Notes: generated by a model not told the origin, from the letters alone. Positions 34,511 through 47,373 are shown, counted from the first letter of the stretch. The stretch is 64,000 bases of DNA from Prosapia bicincta (GCA_036971475.1 JBAIZL010000002.1:352469582-352533581); one strand, 5' to 3'. Program-made: numbers and translations.

Positions 34511-34639
34511 GATCAAATGACCAACGTTTCAACTAAACAACATTGAAAGAAGTGTATTGCGCGAAGTTTACCCGACCAACATACACGAAGTTCAAATGAA
34601 CAACATTTACACCACGTTAAAATAGGCTATGGCTGGTGA

Positions 34640-35600
34640 ATGCTAGATCAAATGATCAACGTTTCGTCTAATCAACGTTGAAAAACCTATGCTAAACAAC
34701 CAACATCTACACCGGGGTCAAATGGGTTATGGTTAGTGAAGGCACTGGCTAAAACCTTTACGATCTGAGCCTTAGGCTCTAGACATAATTATAGCTACCA
34801 ACGCATACCACAATATCTATGTAGAAACTGCTATCCACCGGCCAAAGCCTTTATGATCTGAGCCTTAGACCTTAGACAATATATAGATAGCTACCAACGC
34901 ATACTCTACCAAAATAGCTATGTAGAAACGGTTATCCACTGGCCAAAGCCTATATGATTTGAGCTTTACACATATTGGCTTCTATTCTATTTATGTTGTA
35001 TCAATTACAGCCTCTCGACCCATGGACTAAGACAATAGTTAAGTAAACACCTCATTCAATTCTTAGGTAAAGCCTACTAATGCCTGACCTAAGCCAATAG
35101 TTACGTACTGTCAATGCATTTTACCTATTATCATAGCCCCGTGAAGACAGATACAATATCATACCCTATCACAATAGTATACATCCTGTATTACGCCATT
35201 ATGTACGTTACCCTACATAGGCATACACCCTGTATTAAGCCAATATGCACGTTACCCTACATACCATGTTAAGAAAATATGCGTGTTAACCCATATACAT
35301 CCTGTATTAGGCCAATGTGCATGATACCCTACATTCTTCCTGTATTAAGCTAATGTGCACGTAAAGCTGCACAGCAGCACATACTGTGTTAATCCAATAT
35401 GCACGTAAACCATGCATATATCCTGTATCAAGTATATGTGGATGTTAACCTACATAGGCCTACATATTTAGTTAATCCAATATGCACGTAAATCTACACA
35501 CATCCTGTATTAGGCCAATATGCATGAGACGGTACATAGGCCTACAGAATGTGTTAAGTCAATATGCAATGTTGTTATTATTTTACGTTTCATTACAGGT
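34640..35600. other. Loop of the foldback element
   Basis: This unpaired centre holds its own diverged repeats, for example AAAGCCTTTATGATCTGAGC-type pieces near 34750-34960 and ATCCTGTATTAAGCCAATATGC pieces at 35170-35540. No gene was seen. Confidence 0.5.
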
Positions 35601-35759
35601 GTAGATAATTTGATCTAGCCTTCACCAGCCATAGCCTATTTGATCTTGGTGTAAATGTTGTTCGTTTGAGCTTCGTGTATATTGGTCGGTTAAACTTCGC
35701 GTAATACACTCTTTTCAATGTTGTTTAGTTGAAACGTTGGTCATTTGATCTAGCTCTGT

Positions 35760-36530
35760 TGTCAGACTATGTATCTGTTGTCGAGTTATGTATTTGTTGT
35801 CAGGCTATGTATTTGTTGTCAGGTTAGGTACCCGTTGTCGGGCTATGTATTTGTTGTCAAACTATGAATCTGTTGTCTAGCTATGTATCGGTTGTCAGGC
35901 TATGTTTATGATGTAAGGCTATGTATCTATTGTCTAGCTATGTATCTGTTGTCTAGCTATGTATCGGTTGTCAGGCCAGGTATCTATTGTCCAGCTATGT
36001 ATCTGGTGTCTATCTATGTATCGTTTGTCAGGCCAGGTATCTGTTGTCAGGCTATGTATCCGTTGTCGGGCTATGTGTTTGTTGTCAGGTAGGTATCTGT
36101 TGTCAGGCTAGGTATCTGTTGTCTAGCTATGTATCGGTTGTCTAGCTATGTATCTATTGTCACGCTATGTATCTGTTGTCTGGGTTTGTATCCGTTGTCA
36201 GGCTATGTATCGGTTGTCAGGCTATGCATCGGTTGTCAGGTTAGGTATCTGTTGTCAGGCTATGTATCCGTTGTCTAGCTATATATCGGTTGTCAGGCTA
36301 GGTATCGGTTGTCAGGCTAGGTATCTGTTGTCAGGCTATGTATCGGTTGTCACGCTATGTATCTGTTGTCCGGGTGTGTATCCGTTGTCAGGCTACGTAT
36401 CGGTTGTCAGGCTATGTATCGGTTGTCAGGCTATGTATCGGTTGTCCAGCTATGTATCGGTTGTCGAGCTATGTATCGGTTGTCAGGCTAGGTATCTGTT
36501 GTCAGGCTAGGTATCTGTTGTCAGGGTGTG
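35760..36530. repeat. Right-arm zone 3: 19-bp minisatellite, inverse of 33940-34510
   Basis: The unit is TATGTATCGGTTGTCAGGC, about 40 copies. ORFs reading MYRLSGYVSVVR-type repeats here are artefacts. Confidence 0.92.
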
Positions 36531-36609
36531 GGTTACACTTAAGGTTACGCTTGCATTACCATAGATCTGTGTCTAGTACCTGATGATTAACCGGCTTAGC
36601 ATAGTATGT

Positions 36610-38520
36610 GGGTTTACATAAATAACACAAAATGTAGGCTAACTATATGTTGAACATTACCCAAGCTATGCATTAGATATTATGTGTCAACTTGTATTCA
36701 AGCCTCTCATCGGATACTATGTGATAACAAATAGTCAATCTATGTATCGGATAATATGTGTTAGCCCTAGTCAGGCTATGCATCGGCTACTATGTGTTAA
36801 CCATTAGCCCTGCTACGCATCAGATACTTTGTGATAACCGTTAGCCAAACTATGCAATGGATATTATGTGTTAGATTGTAGTAAACCTACCCGTCGGATA
36901 CTTTGTGATAACCCATAGTCAAGCTATGCTTTGGATACTGTTTGTTAAACCATACTCAAGCTATACATTGGATATTATGTGTTAACTTGTAGTAAAGCTA
37001 CACAACGGCTACTATGTGTTAACCATTAGCCTAGCTATGCACTGGATATTATGTGTTAACTTGTAGTCATTCTACTCATCGGGTACTATGTGTTAAATTC
37101 TAGTCAAGCCATGGATTGGATATTATGTGTTAACCATTAGTCAAGCTGCACATCGGATGTTATGTGTTAACCCATGGTCAATCTAAACATTATTTAACCA
37201 TTAGCCTATCGATGCATCTGATACTATATGTTAACCCATCGTCAAGCTATGCATCGGATACTATGCGTTAATGATTAGCTAGGCTATGTATCGGGTATTA
37301 TGTGGTAATTTGTTGGCGAGATACTCATCTGATACTATGTGTTAATGATTAGTCAGGCTATCGGATACTATGTGTTAACCTGTAGTCAGGCTGCACATCG
37401 GATACTGCGTGATAACCATTACTATGCATTGGATATAATGTGTTATATTATAATTTGTAGGCCTATTTAGGGAATCATGAATGTCGGCTTAGCATACTAT
37501 GTATGCAGGCTTACACACATATTTGTTTAACACAGTATGTAGGCTATCATGTATGTAGGCTTAACATAGTATATACGCCTATGTAGGATAGCATACATGT
37601 CGGCGTAGCATAGTATTTATGTAGGTTTACACGCATATTTGTTTAACACGCTATATAGGGCTATCATGTATGTTGGCTTAAAATAGTATATAAGCCTATG
37701 TAGGATAGCATGCATGTTGGCTTAGCATAGTATTTATGTAGGTTTACACGCATATTTGTTTAACACACTATATAGGCTATCATGCATGCTGGTTTAACAT
37801 AGTATATAGGCCTAAGTGGGTAACGGGGATATTGGCTTAATATAGGATGTATATAGATTAACCTGCATATTGGTTTAACACAGTATATAGGGCTATTTAG
37901 AGTATATTGCATGCTGGCTTAACATAGTATATAAGCCTATATAGGTTAACATGAATGTTGGCTTACCACTTTATGTATATAGGTTGCGTGTCTTTTTTAA
38001 ATTATATTGTAATATTTGTTGCTCGTCACCTACGTGGGCGTAATAGGTTATGCATTGGTAGCTGCCTTTACATAGCTATGGTGGTATGCATTATTAGCTA
38101 TACTATATAGTACTTCCGATATGAACTATATGGTTGCATGCCTGAGGCTCTACCTGATAGAAAATACCTAGAAGAGGTGTAAATGTGTGTATAGCTCATA
38201 TAATAAAGGCTTTGGCCGATGGATTACCGACATAGTAGGCCCATGTAGGGATTCATGTATGTCGGCTTAGCATAGTATGTATGTAGGCTTAAATGCATAT
38301 TTGTTTAACACAGTATGTGGGCTATCATACATTTTGGCTTAACATGGTATATAAGTCTATGTAGGTTTACATGCATATTTGTTTAACATACTATATAGGG
38401 CTATCACGCATGTTGGCTTAACATAGTATATAAGTCTATGTAGGTTTACATGCATATTTGTTTAACATACTATATAGGGCTATCATGCATGTTGGCTTAA
38501 CATAGTATATAAGCCTAAAC
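36610..38520. repeat. Right-arm zones 2 and 1, inverse of 31740-33830
   Basis: Zone 2 (36610-37440) has ATTATGTGTTAACCATTAGTC-type 37-bp units; zone 1 (37440-38520) has ATGTTGGCTTAACATAGTAT-type repeats. Both are inverse copies of the left-arm zones. Confidence 0.85.
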
Positions 38521-38559
38521 GCCATACTGAGACCGCATGCGAGGCGTCCGGCAGGGGTA

Positions 38560-39340
38560 AGCATACCGAGCCCCTGCAATGTGATAGGTCGATTCCCAGC
38601 ACAGTCTGTTGACTATTTGAACTCAATGTAATTGGTGGTCGATTGAAATGAGTGTAAATTGGTTGGTTAAACTTAGCGTAAGACAGTTTTTCAAAGTTGT
38701 TTAGTTGAAACGTTTGTCATTTGATCTATCCGATCATTTTTTGATGCATTCATATATTATTATTATAAATAACCCCCTCCCCCGGACCCACGCCACATAT
38801 ACCCAGCATACACTCCAAACACAACACACACTTAAGGGTGAGTTAGGTTAGAACTCTATGACATCAATCCCCCGTAACCCACAAAACTCACCCCTAACAC
38901 ACAACACGCTTAGGGGTAGGTTACAGGCCATCTAAGTGACTTGGGTTTTGCAGCAATACCGAGCCCTTGCAATGTGATAGGCCGATTCCCGCACAGACTG
39001 TTGACTATTTGAACTCGATGTAATTGTTGGTCGATTGAAATGAATGTAAATTGGTCGGTTGAACTTAGCGTAAAACAGTTTTTCAATGTTGTTAATTTGA
39101 AACGTTGGTCATTTGTTTTAACCGATCATTTTTTGGCAATTTCATATATTAATACAAACCCCTTTTGCGAACCCACCCCACATCTAACCAAAATACATCT
39201 AACTAAACATACAACACTTTCACTTAGGTTAGAACACTAGAGCGAGACGCCATCTTGTTCCTGCATTTCGGGGCCGTCATTTAGTTCCCGGCTAATGGGC
39301 GCCGCCATCTTGGAAAGTGGTGTAGGTAACAAATCCGGCT
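38560..39340. repeat. Tandem duplication of about 390 bp near the right end
   Basis: The piece beginning GAGCCCCTGCAATGTGATAG at 38566 recurs at 38957 (GAGCCCTTGCAATGTGATAG). Related sequence is at 31610-31700 (inverse) and at 59290-59340. Confidence 0.8.
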
Positions 39341-39392
39341 TTCCTATTGGCACCATCCTAAACGAGCCATCTACCCCAACCCCTTTTCTACT

Positions 39393-39990
39393 AGTAATTA
39401 AAAGGGATACTTTGGCAAAAAGAAGTGGTGGGGCGTTGGCCTTGAAGCAGTAAATTAAGTCAGTTAGATGGCAGCTAACCTAACCCACCCCTAAGTTTGT
39501 TAAGTGTTAGGGGTGGTTTCTGGGTAAGTTTGGGAGCTGCCCCGGTTGTTTCTCCGGGGGTGGGGGTATTATTTTGAAAAATTGAATCGCTATTTTAATA
39601 TATCCGATGACGTGAAATCTAAGTATCTGTGCCGTAATCGAAACTCGAGTGCCGATGACGCTGGCCTCTAGGTTAAGGCAAGAAGGCGGCTCACTCCTAA
39701 CCCGAGTGGTCTAACCTACCCCTAAAGGCGTTGTCTGACCTATGGGATGATGCGGGATCCGCCATGGGGTATGGGGATATGATGGCTTTCTTTTAACCAA
39801 AAGTTTGTCTATGCTACTAAATTAATAATCAGTGCAACAAGGCCTTATCGCTTGAGAGAGTACGCAAGGCCTCGTGTGAAAAGTTGTAGATAATCAGTAA
39901 CCGAGGACCTGGTCCTTATCATACGATATGTGCAAACCCGCTGAGATATCACATTATCTTAAAACCACAATGACTGTCGGTGACCTCTAT
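39393..39990. other. Outer flank of the foldback element, shared with 51300-51520
   Basis: 39400-39560 is the inverse of 51340-51520 (pieces GATACTTTGGCAAAA, GGCCTTGAAGCAGTAA, GTTAGATGGCAGCTAACCT). No gene was seen. The rest is unassigned. Confidence 0.6.
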
Positions 39991-41101
39991 TGTAACGTTT
40001 CTTTATTATTATTTAGTTTAAATTTTAAGTTTAGGTTTTAGTTTTAGTTTTAAGTTCTAGCTTACAGTTCAGGCGTAATAATAACCGTCTGTCTGTAACG
40101 CTCTTCAAAACTTGAAGGTAGAACTACGTTACATTAAAATACTTTAAAATACAAAGTTAAATCATTTAAACTAGCAGAGTCTCATTAAATTAATTTTTAA
40201 GGCTTATTAACTTGAAATGCTTGGAATTGTGTGCTGGTTAAATAACTACTCTTTTGAATTCAATTAAAGCAAATTACACTCATTTTATTTAACAAAAAAA
40301 TAACATATTATAATCATGATACAAATTTCTAGACATTGCTTCAGTTACGGATTATTGAACATTTAATATTTGACTTATGAATTTTTACGTATAGCAATCT
40401 ATCAATAAATCGATCTATGGCTGAAAATGGATCTGTACTCGAGTTTACTTGCCCTTTTTCTTTTATAATAATAACATCTTACAATTCAAGGTGAACACAA
40501 GTGCACCAAATGATGCATAAATTACTTTTATATACCTGTTGAAAAGTTCTAGGTTCATTAATTTGAGTTAAACTGTATAACATTTTAAATTTTGTAATAA
40601 ATCTCTAAAGTTTGAAATCGTCCACTTAGCTGTATTCACATGTCGTAGCCTCGTATCCTTCTAGTGGAAAAGTGTCACGAAATATCATCAGTAACTTCAG
40701 CGTCCCATCTTTGTGCTTGGCTACGTACGCTGTCTTCTGCACCATGATTATAACATATTTAAGAAAAAGAATATTACATTAAATTTTGAAAAATAAATAA
40801 AATTTCCTCGCTCTCGGATAAGTCCGTTGCCTTTCACATTTTGGCTAAAAGAGAGTTTAAATTATCGTTGCGAGCAACCTTCCTACCTACTGCGCAACAG
40901 GGTGGGCGCATACCTACTTTAATTACTTGTTTTAAAATTCTTCCGACAGATGTCACTATCAACCAGAGATCTCATTAAATATATTTCTAATAAATCACAA
41001 TTTTTTTATATAGTTGTATATTGTTACAATTTTTTAATACATTCTCGTTTGTTTTCTGAAATTTCCAATTTAATATGTAACACCATCTAAAGTGTGTTAC
41101 A
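39991..41101. repeat. Solo LTR with CTAT target-site duplication
   Basis: The element begins TGTAACG and ends TGTTACA (inverted ends), is 1,111 bp long, and is flanked by CTAT on both sides (39987-39990 and 41102-41105). A 4-bp duplication fits an LTR retrotransposon whose internal part was lost by LTR recombination. Its first 790 bp recur at 289-1035. Confidence 0.75.
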
Positions 41102-41883
41102 CTATAGCAAGCATAAAACCCGCACAGCTGTTTCACAGTGAATCTAGGCGATTGTTGTTTTGATTAGTGTGTCATATAGTATCAGTTTACTATGTTCTGT
41201 GTTCATAATGCGGCATACATATATAATCAGAAATCAGGTATGTATAAATAACGAATGTTATAGATTAAATAATCAAATATATTTTAAGTAAAAATGGCTA
41301 TAATTGTGTTTAGATATAACCAAGAGGTACTTATTAAAATCTAACCGTATTAGGTATATATAAATGTAGGTTGTTGTAGTTTAAATAATCAAATAGCTTT
41401 TATGTATAAATAATACAGATATAATTGTGTTTGGATATAACCAAGAGGTACTTATTAAAATCTAACCGTATTAGGTATATAAATGTAGATTGTTATAGTT
41501 TAAATAATCAAATACCTTTTATGGATATATTCTATAGTTGTAAATGCGTTTAGATATAAAGGTCTATGGAGAAACACTAATAATACACAATAATGAGGCC
41601 TATCACATAACATGTAGAGTGATGAATAAATATATGTTATAAAACGATCCTAATTCTACCTGATATATATTAAATAGAGTGTGTTAGGAATATAGGAGCG
41701 GTATACATATATAATCTTGGCTAAAGCGCATGATATAAGGTCCTCGGTATTGACCAGTTTGAAAAAGGATGAAATCATATTTACAATAAGTGTATTCAGC
41801 ATAATGTTTTATTAAACTAACATATAATAATAATAATTTTACAGTGCATAGATATAAAATGTTCTTAACATATATTCTTATTA
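41102..41883. other. AT-rich DNA with a 116-121 bp tandem repeat
   Basis: The piece AGGTATATATAAATGTAG (with relatives) starts at 41236, 41352 and 41473, marking two full units and a partial third. No gene was seen. Confidence 0.6.
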
Positions 41884-42664
41884 TTACATATATAATTTAA
41901 AAGTGTCTACGATCTGTGCTCTACAATTTGTGCAGCGATTACATCTTGAGAGACAGGTAAAACAAAATACATCTCCGCATGGCGTGGCAACTGCGTTGCG
42001 AGGGCTCTCACAACATATATTGCATAGGCTACTCTCCGCCGGTCGTGGCTTATTCTGTAAGAAAACACAGAATTAGTAACAGCTGTATATGATTTTAAAA
42101 ATCCTGTAAGAAACGTTACGATTAGTAAACCGTTACAGATAGCCTGAAAGAAGCGTAAAAGTCAATTGAAATAATATGAAAAACTACTTACATTATTGGT
42201 CCTATTATTGGTACGTCAGACAGTTCGTAAATGGTCGTCTCCCACCTCCACAATGTCCTCTAGGAATCTTTTTGTCATGCCCCAAACGTTATATGAAAAT
42301 GTTCGGCTCGACCTGTAGTATGGTTTCAAAGCAGCCCAGCCGTCCGCAAATTCCTAATCACCAGCTGGAGTTGCATTAAAGTGTAATCCAGCGTCTGTAT
42401 GCAGGGGTAGGGTGAAGGTAGGTCCCACGGTGGATGAGAATCCATTAGGAAATCCTGTAGGCGAAACGAAAACGAATCATCCCAACTCGATAGAAGCCTG
42501 CTGGGTTTATGGTCCTCCCCCTCGCTGTCCGTATCAACGCCTGGTGGTCGAGAAGGTAGATCTCCTGGAGACGAGGTAGCCCACGAGTCAGGCGGTTGTA
42601 GTAGAGGTGAATACGGCGACAAATCCTGAAGGGTTTGTGAAGAGGGTGAAAAGGGTGTGTATTC
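41884..42664 (-). pseudogene. Spliced RING-finger gene, probably viral-element-borne
   Basis: The last exon (41884-42054) encodes a RING-type zinc finger: CNICCESPRNAVATPCGDVF then CFTCLSRCNRCTNC, with Asp in place of the usual His, ending at a TAA. It is preceded by a clean acceptor (TTTTCTTACAG at 42055). An upstream exon (42192-42664) has a donor (GTAAGTAG) and an acceptor (TTATCTTTTATAG) and encodes a Ser/Pro-rich, acidic segment (SPYSPLLQPPDSWATSSPG). A frameshift and a stop lie between the two halves of that exon. RING fingers usually act as ubiquitin ligases; the role here is unknown. An exon further upstream, at about 43370-43560, is possible but the phases do not match. Confidence 0.55.
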
Positions 42665-42854
42665 CTATAAAAGATAAAAACAGAATCCTCAGAGATTTTG
42701 ACATAATTACAAAGTAAATAGTAGGGGAAATAAACTTAAATATAATATCTTGACTGATCGAAATTAGCCTCACAGATGGCCCGTCTAATCAATTATAGCA
42801 ATAGAAAGATAAACACAATTCCCTAAGAATTTGAAATAAATATACAATAAACTG

Positions 42855-42900
<46 letters not shown>

Positions 42901-43573
42901 TAGTATGTTTTCTTGTGTATTAATAAAGAACAAAAGTCTAAATACAAATACAAGAATTATAATTGAATTTACTATTCAAAGCTTTTCGTTGGCTAACAGT
43001 ACCAACATCATCAGAATTGTTTAATATTCCTGTTGATGTTGGTACTGTTAGCCAACGAAAAGCTTTGAATTGTAAATTCAATTATAATTCTTGTATTTGT
43101 ATTTAGACTTTTGTTCTTTATATATATATACATGTGTGTGTGTGTGTTTTGTTCTTATATAAGGTTGAATGCAAATCAAAGTGTTAGAAAAATTTAAATA
43201 AACAGATTCATAAGAGTTTGAAATAAAACACACATTTAATATCATGTATGATCTAGGCTTTACATATTTTGAAAAAGAATTCTGGAAAATATGCTCTCCT
43301 ATAAATAAACACTTATTGTGTCATCTAGGCTTAACATATTTTGAAAAAGTGTAGTTACTTACAATTTGTGTGAATAGAGGTTGGTGTGACGCCAACTCTC
43401 TCGTTAATGTATGATTTGCAGATTAATGGATCACAATAGTTGACCAAAGTATAGCTCTCTTCCGGAGTTGATTGTAAAAAGTCTTCAAAACTAAATAATT
43501 TAAATAACGGGTTTAAACAAATTTCGCACCAGTTATTAGTGTCCCGAATAAATTCGAAGAAATTAAAGCTGAC
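42665..43573. other. Upstream region of the virus-like block with microsatellite and hairpin
   Basis: Contains an (AT)21 run at 42857-42898, the hairpin at 42924-43120 and GT-rich sequence near 43130. A minus-strand ORF at 43669-43355 ends in a donor-like GTAAGTAAC and may be an exon of the RING gene, but it overlaps the polymerase start. Confidence 0.4.
42924..43120. mobile_element. Hairpin repeat with near-perfect 85-bp arms
   Basis: Left arm 42924-43010 and right arm 43034-43120 are almost perfect inverses (AAAGAACAAAAGTCTAAATA, GGCTAACAGTACCAACATCA) around a 23-bp loop. It sits in an AT microsatellite, as TA-targeting MITEs often do. Confidence 0.75.
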
Positions 43574-46500
43574 GACATCTTCAAAATGACCTGTACAAAG
43601 GTTAAAGTACCTATAGGGCGTGAGCGTGTAAGACGCGGACTGTATAATAATTTCAACGAAGAGTCGCACCGACGAAAGGGTATTGTTACGATTAAAAATA
43701 CGGAAGCCCTCTGTTTACCCTGTTCTCTGGTTGTAGCTATCGCGCATGCGTTAATAGACCCCGAGTACAAGCTTGTGAGTATGGACAGATGCAATCGTCA
43801 AACCAACAGAGCAAAACAGCTAATGATAGACTCCGGGGTGCAGATAGGAGATGGTGGTGCTGGGATTCGAGAATTGCAACAGTTTCAAGATTATCTCTCC
43901 GATTATAAAATTACCGTTTACAATTACGGCAGCAAAAATTACTTTGAGGGCGACGTTTAGAACCCAAAGCACAAGCTAAATTTGTTATATCAAGACAACC
44001 ACTTCAACGTTGTTACAAATTTGACAGGTGCGTTCGCATGTAGTTACTATTGCGAATTGTGCCATGTTCCTTACAACGATCACATGCACCATCGATGCTC
44101 CGCCCAATGCAACTCCTGCAAGATTTTTTTTTTTTTTCCAGGCGAAAAACCTATTTAGGTTATCATCGCCTAACTAAAGTTAAGTTTTTAAAATAAATAT
44201 TACATAAAATTAATCAAAATAAAACAAAATAAATGTTTAAAACTAATTGTGATTATAATTATCTAAAATTAAAGAACCTAAAATTATAAAAAATTTAAAT
44301 ATTGTTAAATAGATTAAGGTGGCGTAAGAAAGCGAGGACACGGTCGATAGCCGTGACATCGTCTCTTAAAACCACTTTTAAACTACATCGAAGATCGTAA
44401 CGTATATACAAATTTGTCAACTCATTACAATCAAGCAGGATATGCTTGATTGTAATATTATTTCTACAAAACGGACATAGTGGTGGATCCTCATGTCGCA
44501 TCAACCATCCATGCGTTAACAAAGAGTGGCCGATGCGAAGTCGAGTAGAGGTACCCGCCGTGTGTGCTTGAAGACGAAGGCATCCTGTGCGGCGACTGTA
44601 ATAGACAATTTCAAAATAGAGCTTGTTTTAAGGCGCACATCAAAAGTGTATGCCGGGCTATAAGAACGTGTTCAGACTGTAATAGATACATTCTAACGAA
44701 GAGCAGAAAAGCTCCTCACGTATGCGGAGAGAGCTATTGTAAAGTGTGTAAGGAGTACATGCCAGCAGGCCATCTGTGCTACATGAGAACTGATACTCGT
44801 CGCCCGCTAGCAAATAACTTTCTGTTCGTCTTCTTAGATCTTGAAACTCGACAAGACGAAGTTATTAACGACTCTCGTGTGCATCGAGTCAACTTCAGTG
44901 TATCCCAATACTGTTGGAAGTGTATGAATGGCGGCGCTTGCCTACAGTGCACGGATAGAACTCGAGTTTTCAGAGAGGACCCCGTCAACAAGTTCATGGC
45001 GTGCCTTATGGAAGTGCGAAAGGCATACAAAAAAGTTATAGTAACCGCTCACAACGGCCAGGCCTTTGATTTCCAGTTTATCCTAAAGTACGTGATAGAA
45101 GAGACCCAATTTACACCTGACCTGATTACGCGAGGCACCAAAGTCATCCTCATGGAACTCGATAACGTTAAATTTATCGACTCTCTCAACTACATGCCTA
45201 TGGCTCTGTCTAAACTGCCTAAAGCCTTCGATCTGCCTCCGGAAAAGAAAAAGGATATTTTCCGCACCTGTTCAACACGCTGGCCAACGAAACGTATGTA
45301 GGCCATATCCCCGCCAAAGAGTACTATTACCCCGATTCTATGTTTGACAAGAATCACGGAGAGTTTTCACGATGGTATGACGACCAGGTACGCAGCGAGT
45401 ACGTGTTTGACTTTCAAAAGGAAATATTCAAATACTGCCTATCGGACGTAAAGATCTTGGCACAGGCGTGCTTGAAATTCAGGACCTGTTTTCTACAAGA
45501 GTGTAATGTTGATCCGTTTCTAGAGGCAGTGACCATCGTTTAGAAGAAACTTTCTGAAACTAAACACCATAGCCATAGATCCGAAAGCTGGCTACCGCTG
45601 GCCGATAAACAATCGTTTATCGCTCTGCAATGGTTGCTATGACTCGAAACAGCGGGCAACCTGCGAATACGTCATGCAGGTAACGGCCGCGAGATGAAAG
45701 TCGACTGCCTAGAGGTCGACGGACTGTGCATGGAGACAAACACCGTGTACGAATTCCAAGGCTGCTGGTTCCACGGCTGTCCCAAGTGCTTGCTAAACGG
45801 ACGTGACGCTGCCCTGGAGGATGATCCGGCGGACACGCACAACGTCCGCTTCGAAAGGACAAAAGCTAAAAACGCTAAACTCTCAAAGGCCGGCTACGAG
45901 GTCATCGAGATGTGGGAGTGTGTATTTAGACACCAGAAGAAAAAAGACAAGTCCTTAGATTACCTCGACAACCACCCCATCCTCAACACGGCGACTCTTA
46001 ACCCCCGTGACTCTTTCTTTGGCGGCAGGACAGGAAATATAAAGACCTACTGCGCTGCTAAAGAGGACGAAACAATCCAGTATGCCGACGTGGGTTCGCT
46101 CTACCCTTGGGTTTGTAAGTACGGAAATACCCGATTGGACACCGTAAGATAGCCGTCGGTAACGGCGAGTGTAGGAAACTGGGGATGAGCACCGAAGGGT
46201 TGCTCAAGTGCACAATTCTACATCCCAGAGCGCTCTACCACCCTGTATTGCCGCTAAAGATGAATAAGAAGTTGATGTTTGTGCTCTGTCGGACATGTGG
46301 CGAAACTCTGAATCCCGACGATTGCTGCCATACGGTGGTCGAGCGTGCTCTGACAGGCACATGAACAATGAACGAGATACGTAAGGCGATAGAGAAGGAG
46401 TATGTCATTGTAGAAATGCACAAAATGTAGCAGTACGAGATGGCTTCAGGGAACGACGGGCTGTTTAAAGAGTTTATTATTAAATTTCTAAAAATGAAAC

Positions 46501-47373
46501 AGCAAGCGTCAGGTTACCCCGGCTGGTGTCAGACCAAAGAGGACAAGGCGAAGTACGTAGAAGATTATTTCATCAACGAGAGTGTCCGTTTAGACCAGTC
46601 TAAAAACGAAGGATCCCGCTCGTTGGCCAAGTTGATGTTGAACTCCTTTTGGGGAAAATTCGGGCAGAGGGAGAATCAGTCGAAAACCTCGATTATTAGG
46701 CAGCCTCAGGAATTGTATAAAATGCTGCATAGTCCATCAATTGATGTAAATAACATACAGGAAGTGAACATGGACGTGGTGTTGGTGAATTGGCAGTTTT
46801 CAGATGACGTTTGCGAAATACTACCCACTGTCAACGTTGTTCTGGCCGTCTACACCACCGCCCATGCCAGGCTAAAGTTGTGCGAATATATGGATGCTCT
46901 AGGCCCTCAACTTATCTACAAGGATACCGACAGCGTAGTATACCTTCATAGGGATGGTCTGCCAAGAGTCGTGACCGGAGATTATTTAGGCCAGATGACT
47001 GACGAGCTCTTAGAATACGGTCCGGGGTCTTAAATCACCGAATTCGTCTCAGGAAGCCCTAAAGTCTACGCCTACAAAGTCTGGTCTACAAATAAAAACG
47101 AACACGTGAAAGTGTGCAAAGTCAAAGGTTGACCCTAAATCTCAGTACTTCCGCCTCGGTCAATTTTGAGTCGATGAAACGAATGGTTTTGGATGTAATG
47201 ATCCTATCGTAGCCACTAAATATAGGATTCGTCGCACAAAAGATCGTGACGTCATCACAATGTCTGAAAATAAAATATTCAGGTTAAGAGGTGCAAAGAG
47301 GAAATTGGACGACGATTACGACACACTACATTATGGTTACGCACGTCCTCGCATGAGCGAATATAATCAATAG
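43574..47373 (+). pseudogene. Protein-primed DNA polymerase B of adintovirus/Polinton type
   Basis: The reading order is an N-terminal part (GLYNNFNEESHRRKGIVTIK at about 43640, FQDYLSDYKITVYNYGSKNY), Cys-rich zinc-binding segments (44570-44780), then the exonuclease motifs DLETRQDE (Exo I, 44840), TAHNGQAFDF (Exo II, 45047) and YCLSDVKILA (Exo III, 45434). The polymerase motifs are YADVGSLYPWV (A, 46080), LAKLMLNSFWGKFGQ (B, 46620) and YKDTDSVVYL (C, 46917). It ends at 47373 with a basic tail. The family copies linear element DNA from a protein primer. Breaks include a TAG or TAA after EGDV (43958), a LINE insertion (44124-44557), frameshifts near 45275, 45540 and 46130, and stops in place of Trp. 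It is inactive. Confidence 0.92.
44124..44557 (-). mobile_element. 5'-truncated LINE inserted in the polymerase gene
   Basis: The left edge is a 14-base T run (the poly(A) tail on the minus strand). The minus strand encodes MLTHGWLMRHEDPPLCPFCR followed by ITIKHILLDC, the Cys/His-rich C-terminus of I/Jockey-type non-LTR elements, and a 3' UTR. It splits the Cys-rich region of the polymerase pseudogene. No clear target duplication was seen. Confidence 0.85.

Larger units (their letters stand above)
31096..39392. mobile_element. Giant foldback element with 3.5-3.8 kb inverted arms
   Basis: The left end begins AGTAGAGAAGG (31096) and the right end finishes as its inverse, ...TTTTCTACT (39392). 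Just inside both are a GTAGACGG/GATGGCTC segment, a polyC/polyG-rich piece, and a repeat with GATCTAACCGATCATTTT and AAACTACCC-type sequence. The arms are inverted along their length: left zones of 60-80 bp, 37-bp and 19-bp repeats (31740-34510) are mirrored at 35760-38520. The centre (about 34640-35600) is the loop. No transposase ORF is present; the long ORFs are repeat artefacts. No target-site duplication matches at the two ends. It is most likely a foldback or nonautonomous Polinton-like element. Confidence 0.75.

Noticed and set aside
33927..36583. Several ORFs encoding repeats such as YRLSGYVSVVRLCIGCQAM
   Set aside because: They are translations of the 19-bp minisatellite, which is open in all frames because 19 is not a multiple of three.
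33900..36600. CRISPR-like direct repeats
   Set aside because: The repeats are contiguous minisatellite units without unique spacers, in a eukaryotic setting.
31096..39392. A centromeric or telomeric satellite
   Set aside because: The repeats are arranged as a mirrored palindrome with matching ends, which fits a foldback element better than a simple satellite. No telomere motif is present.
43355..43669. 104-codon minus-strand ORF overlapping the polymerase start
   Set aside because: It overlaps the polymerase N-terminus on the opposite strand. A donor-like GTAAGTAAC at its end makes an exon possible, but its phase does not join the next exon in frame, so it is only mentioned.
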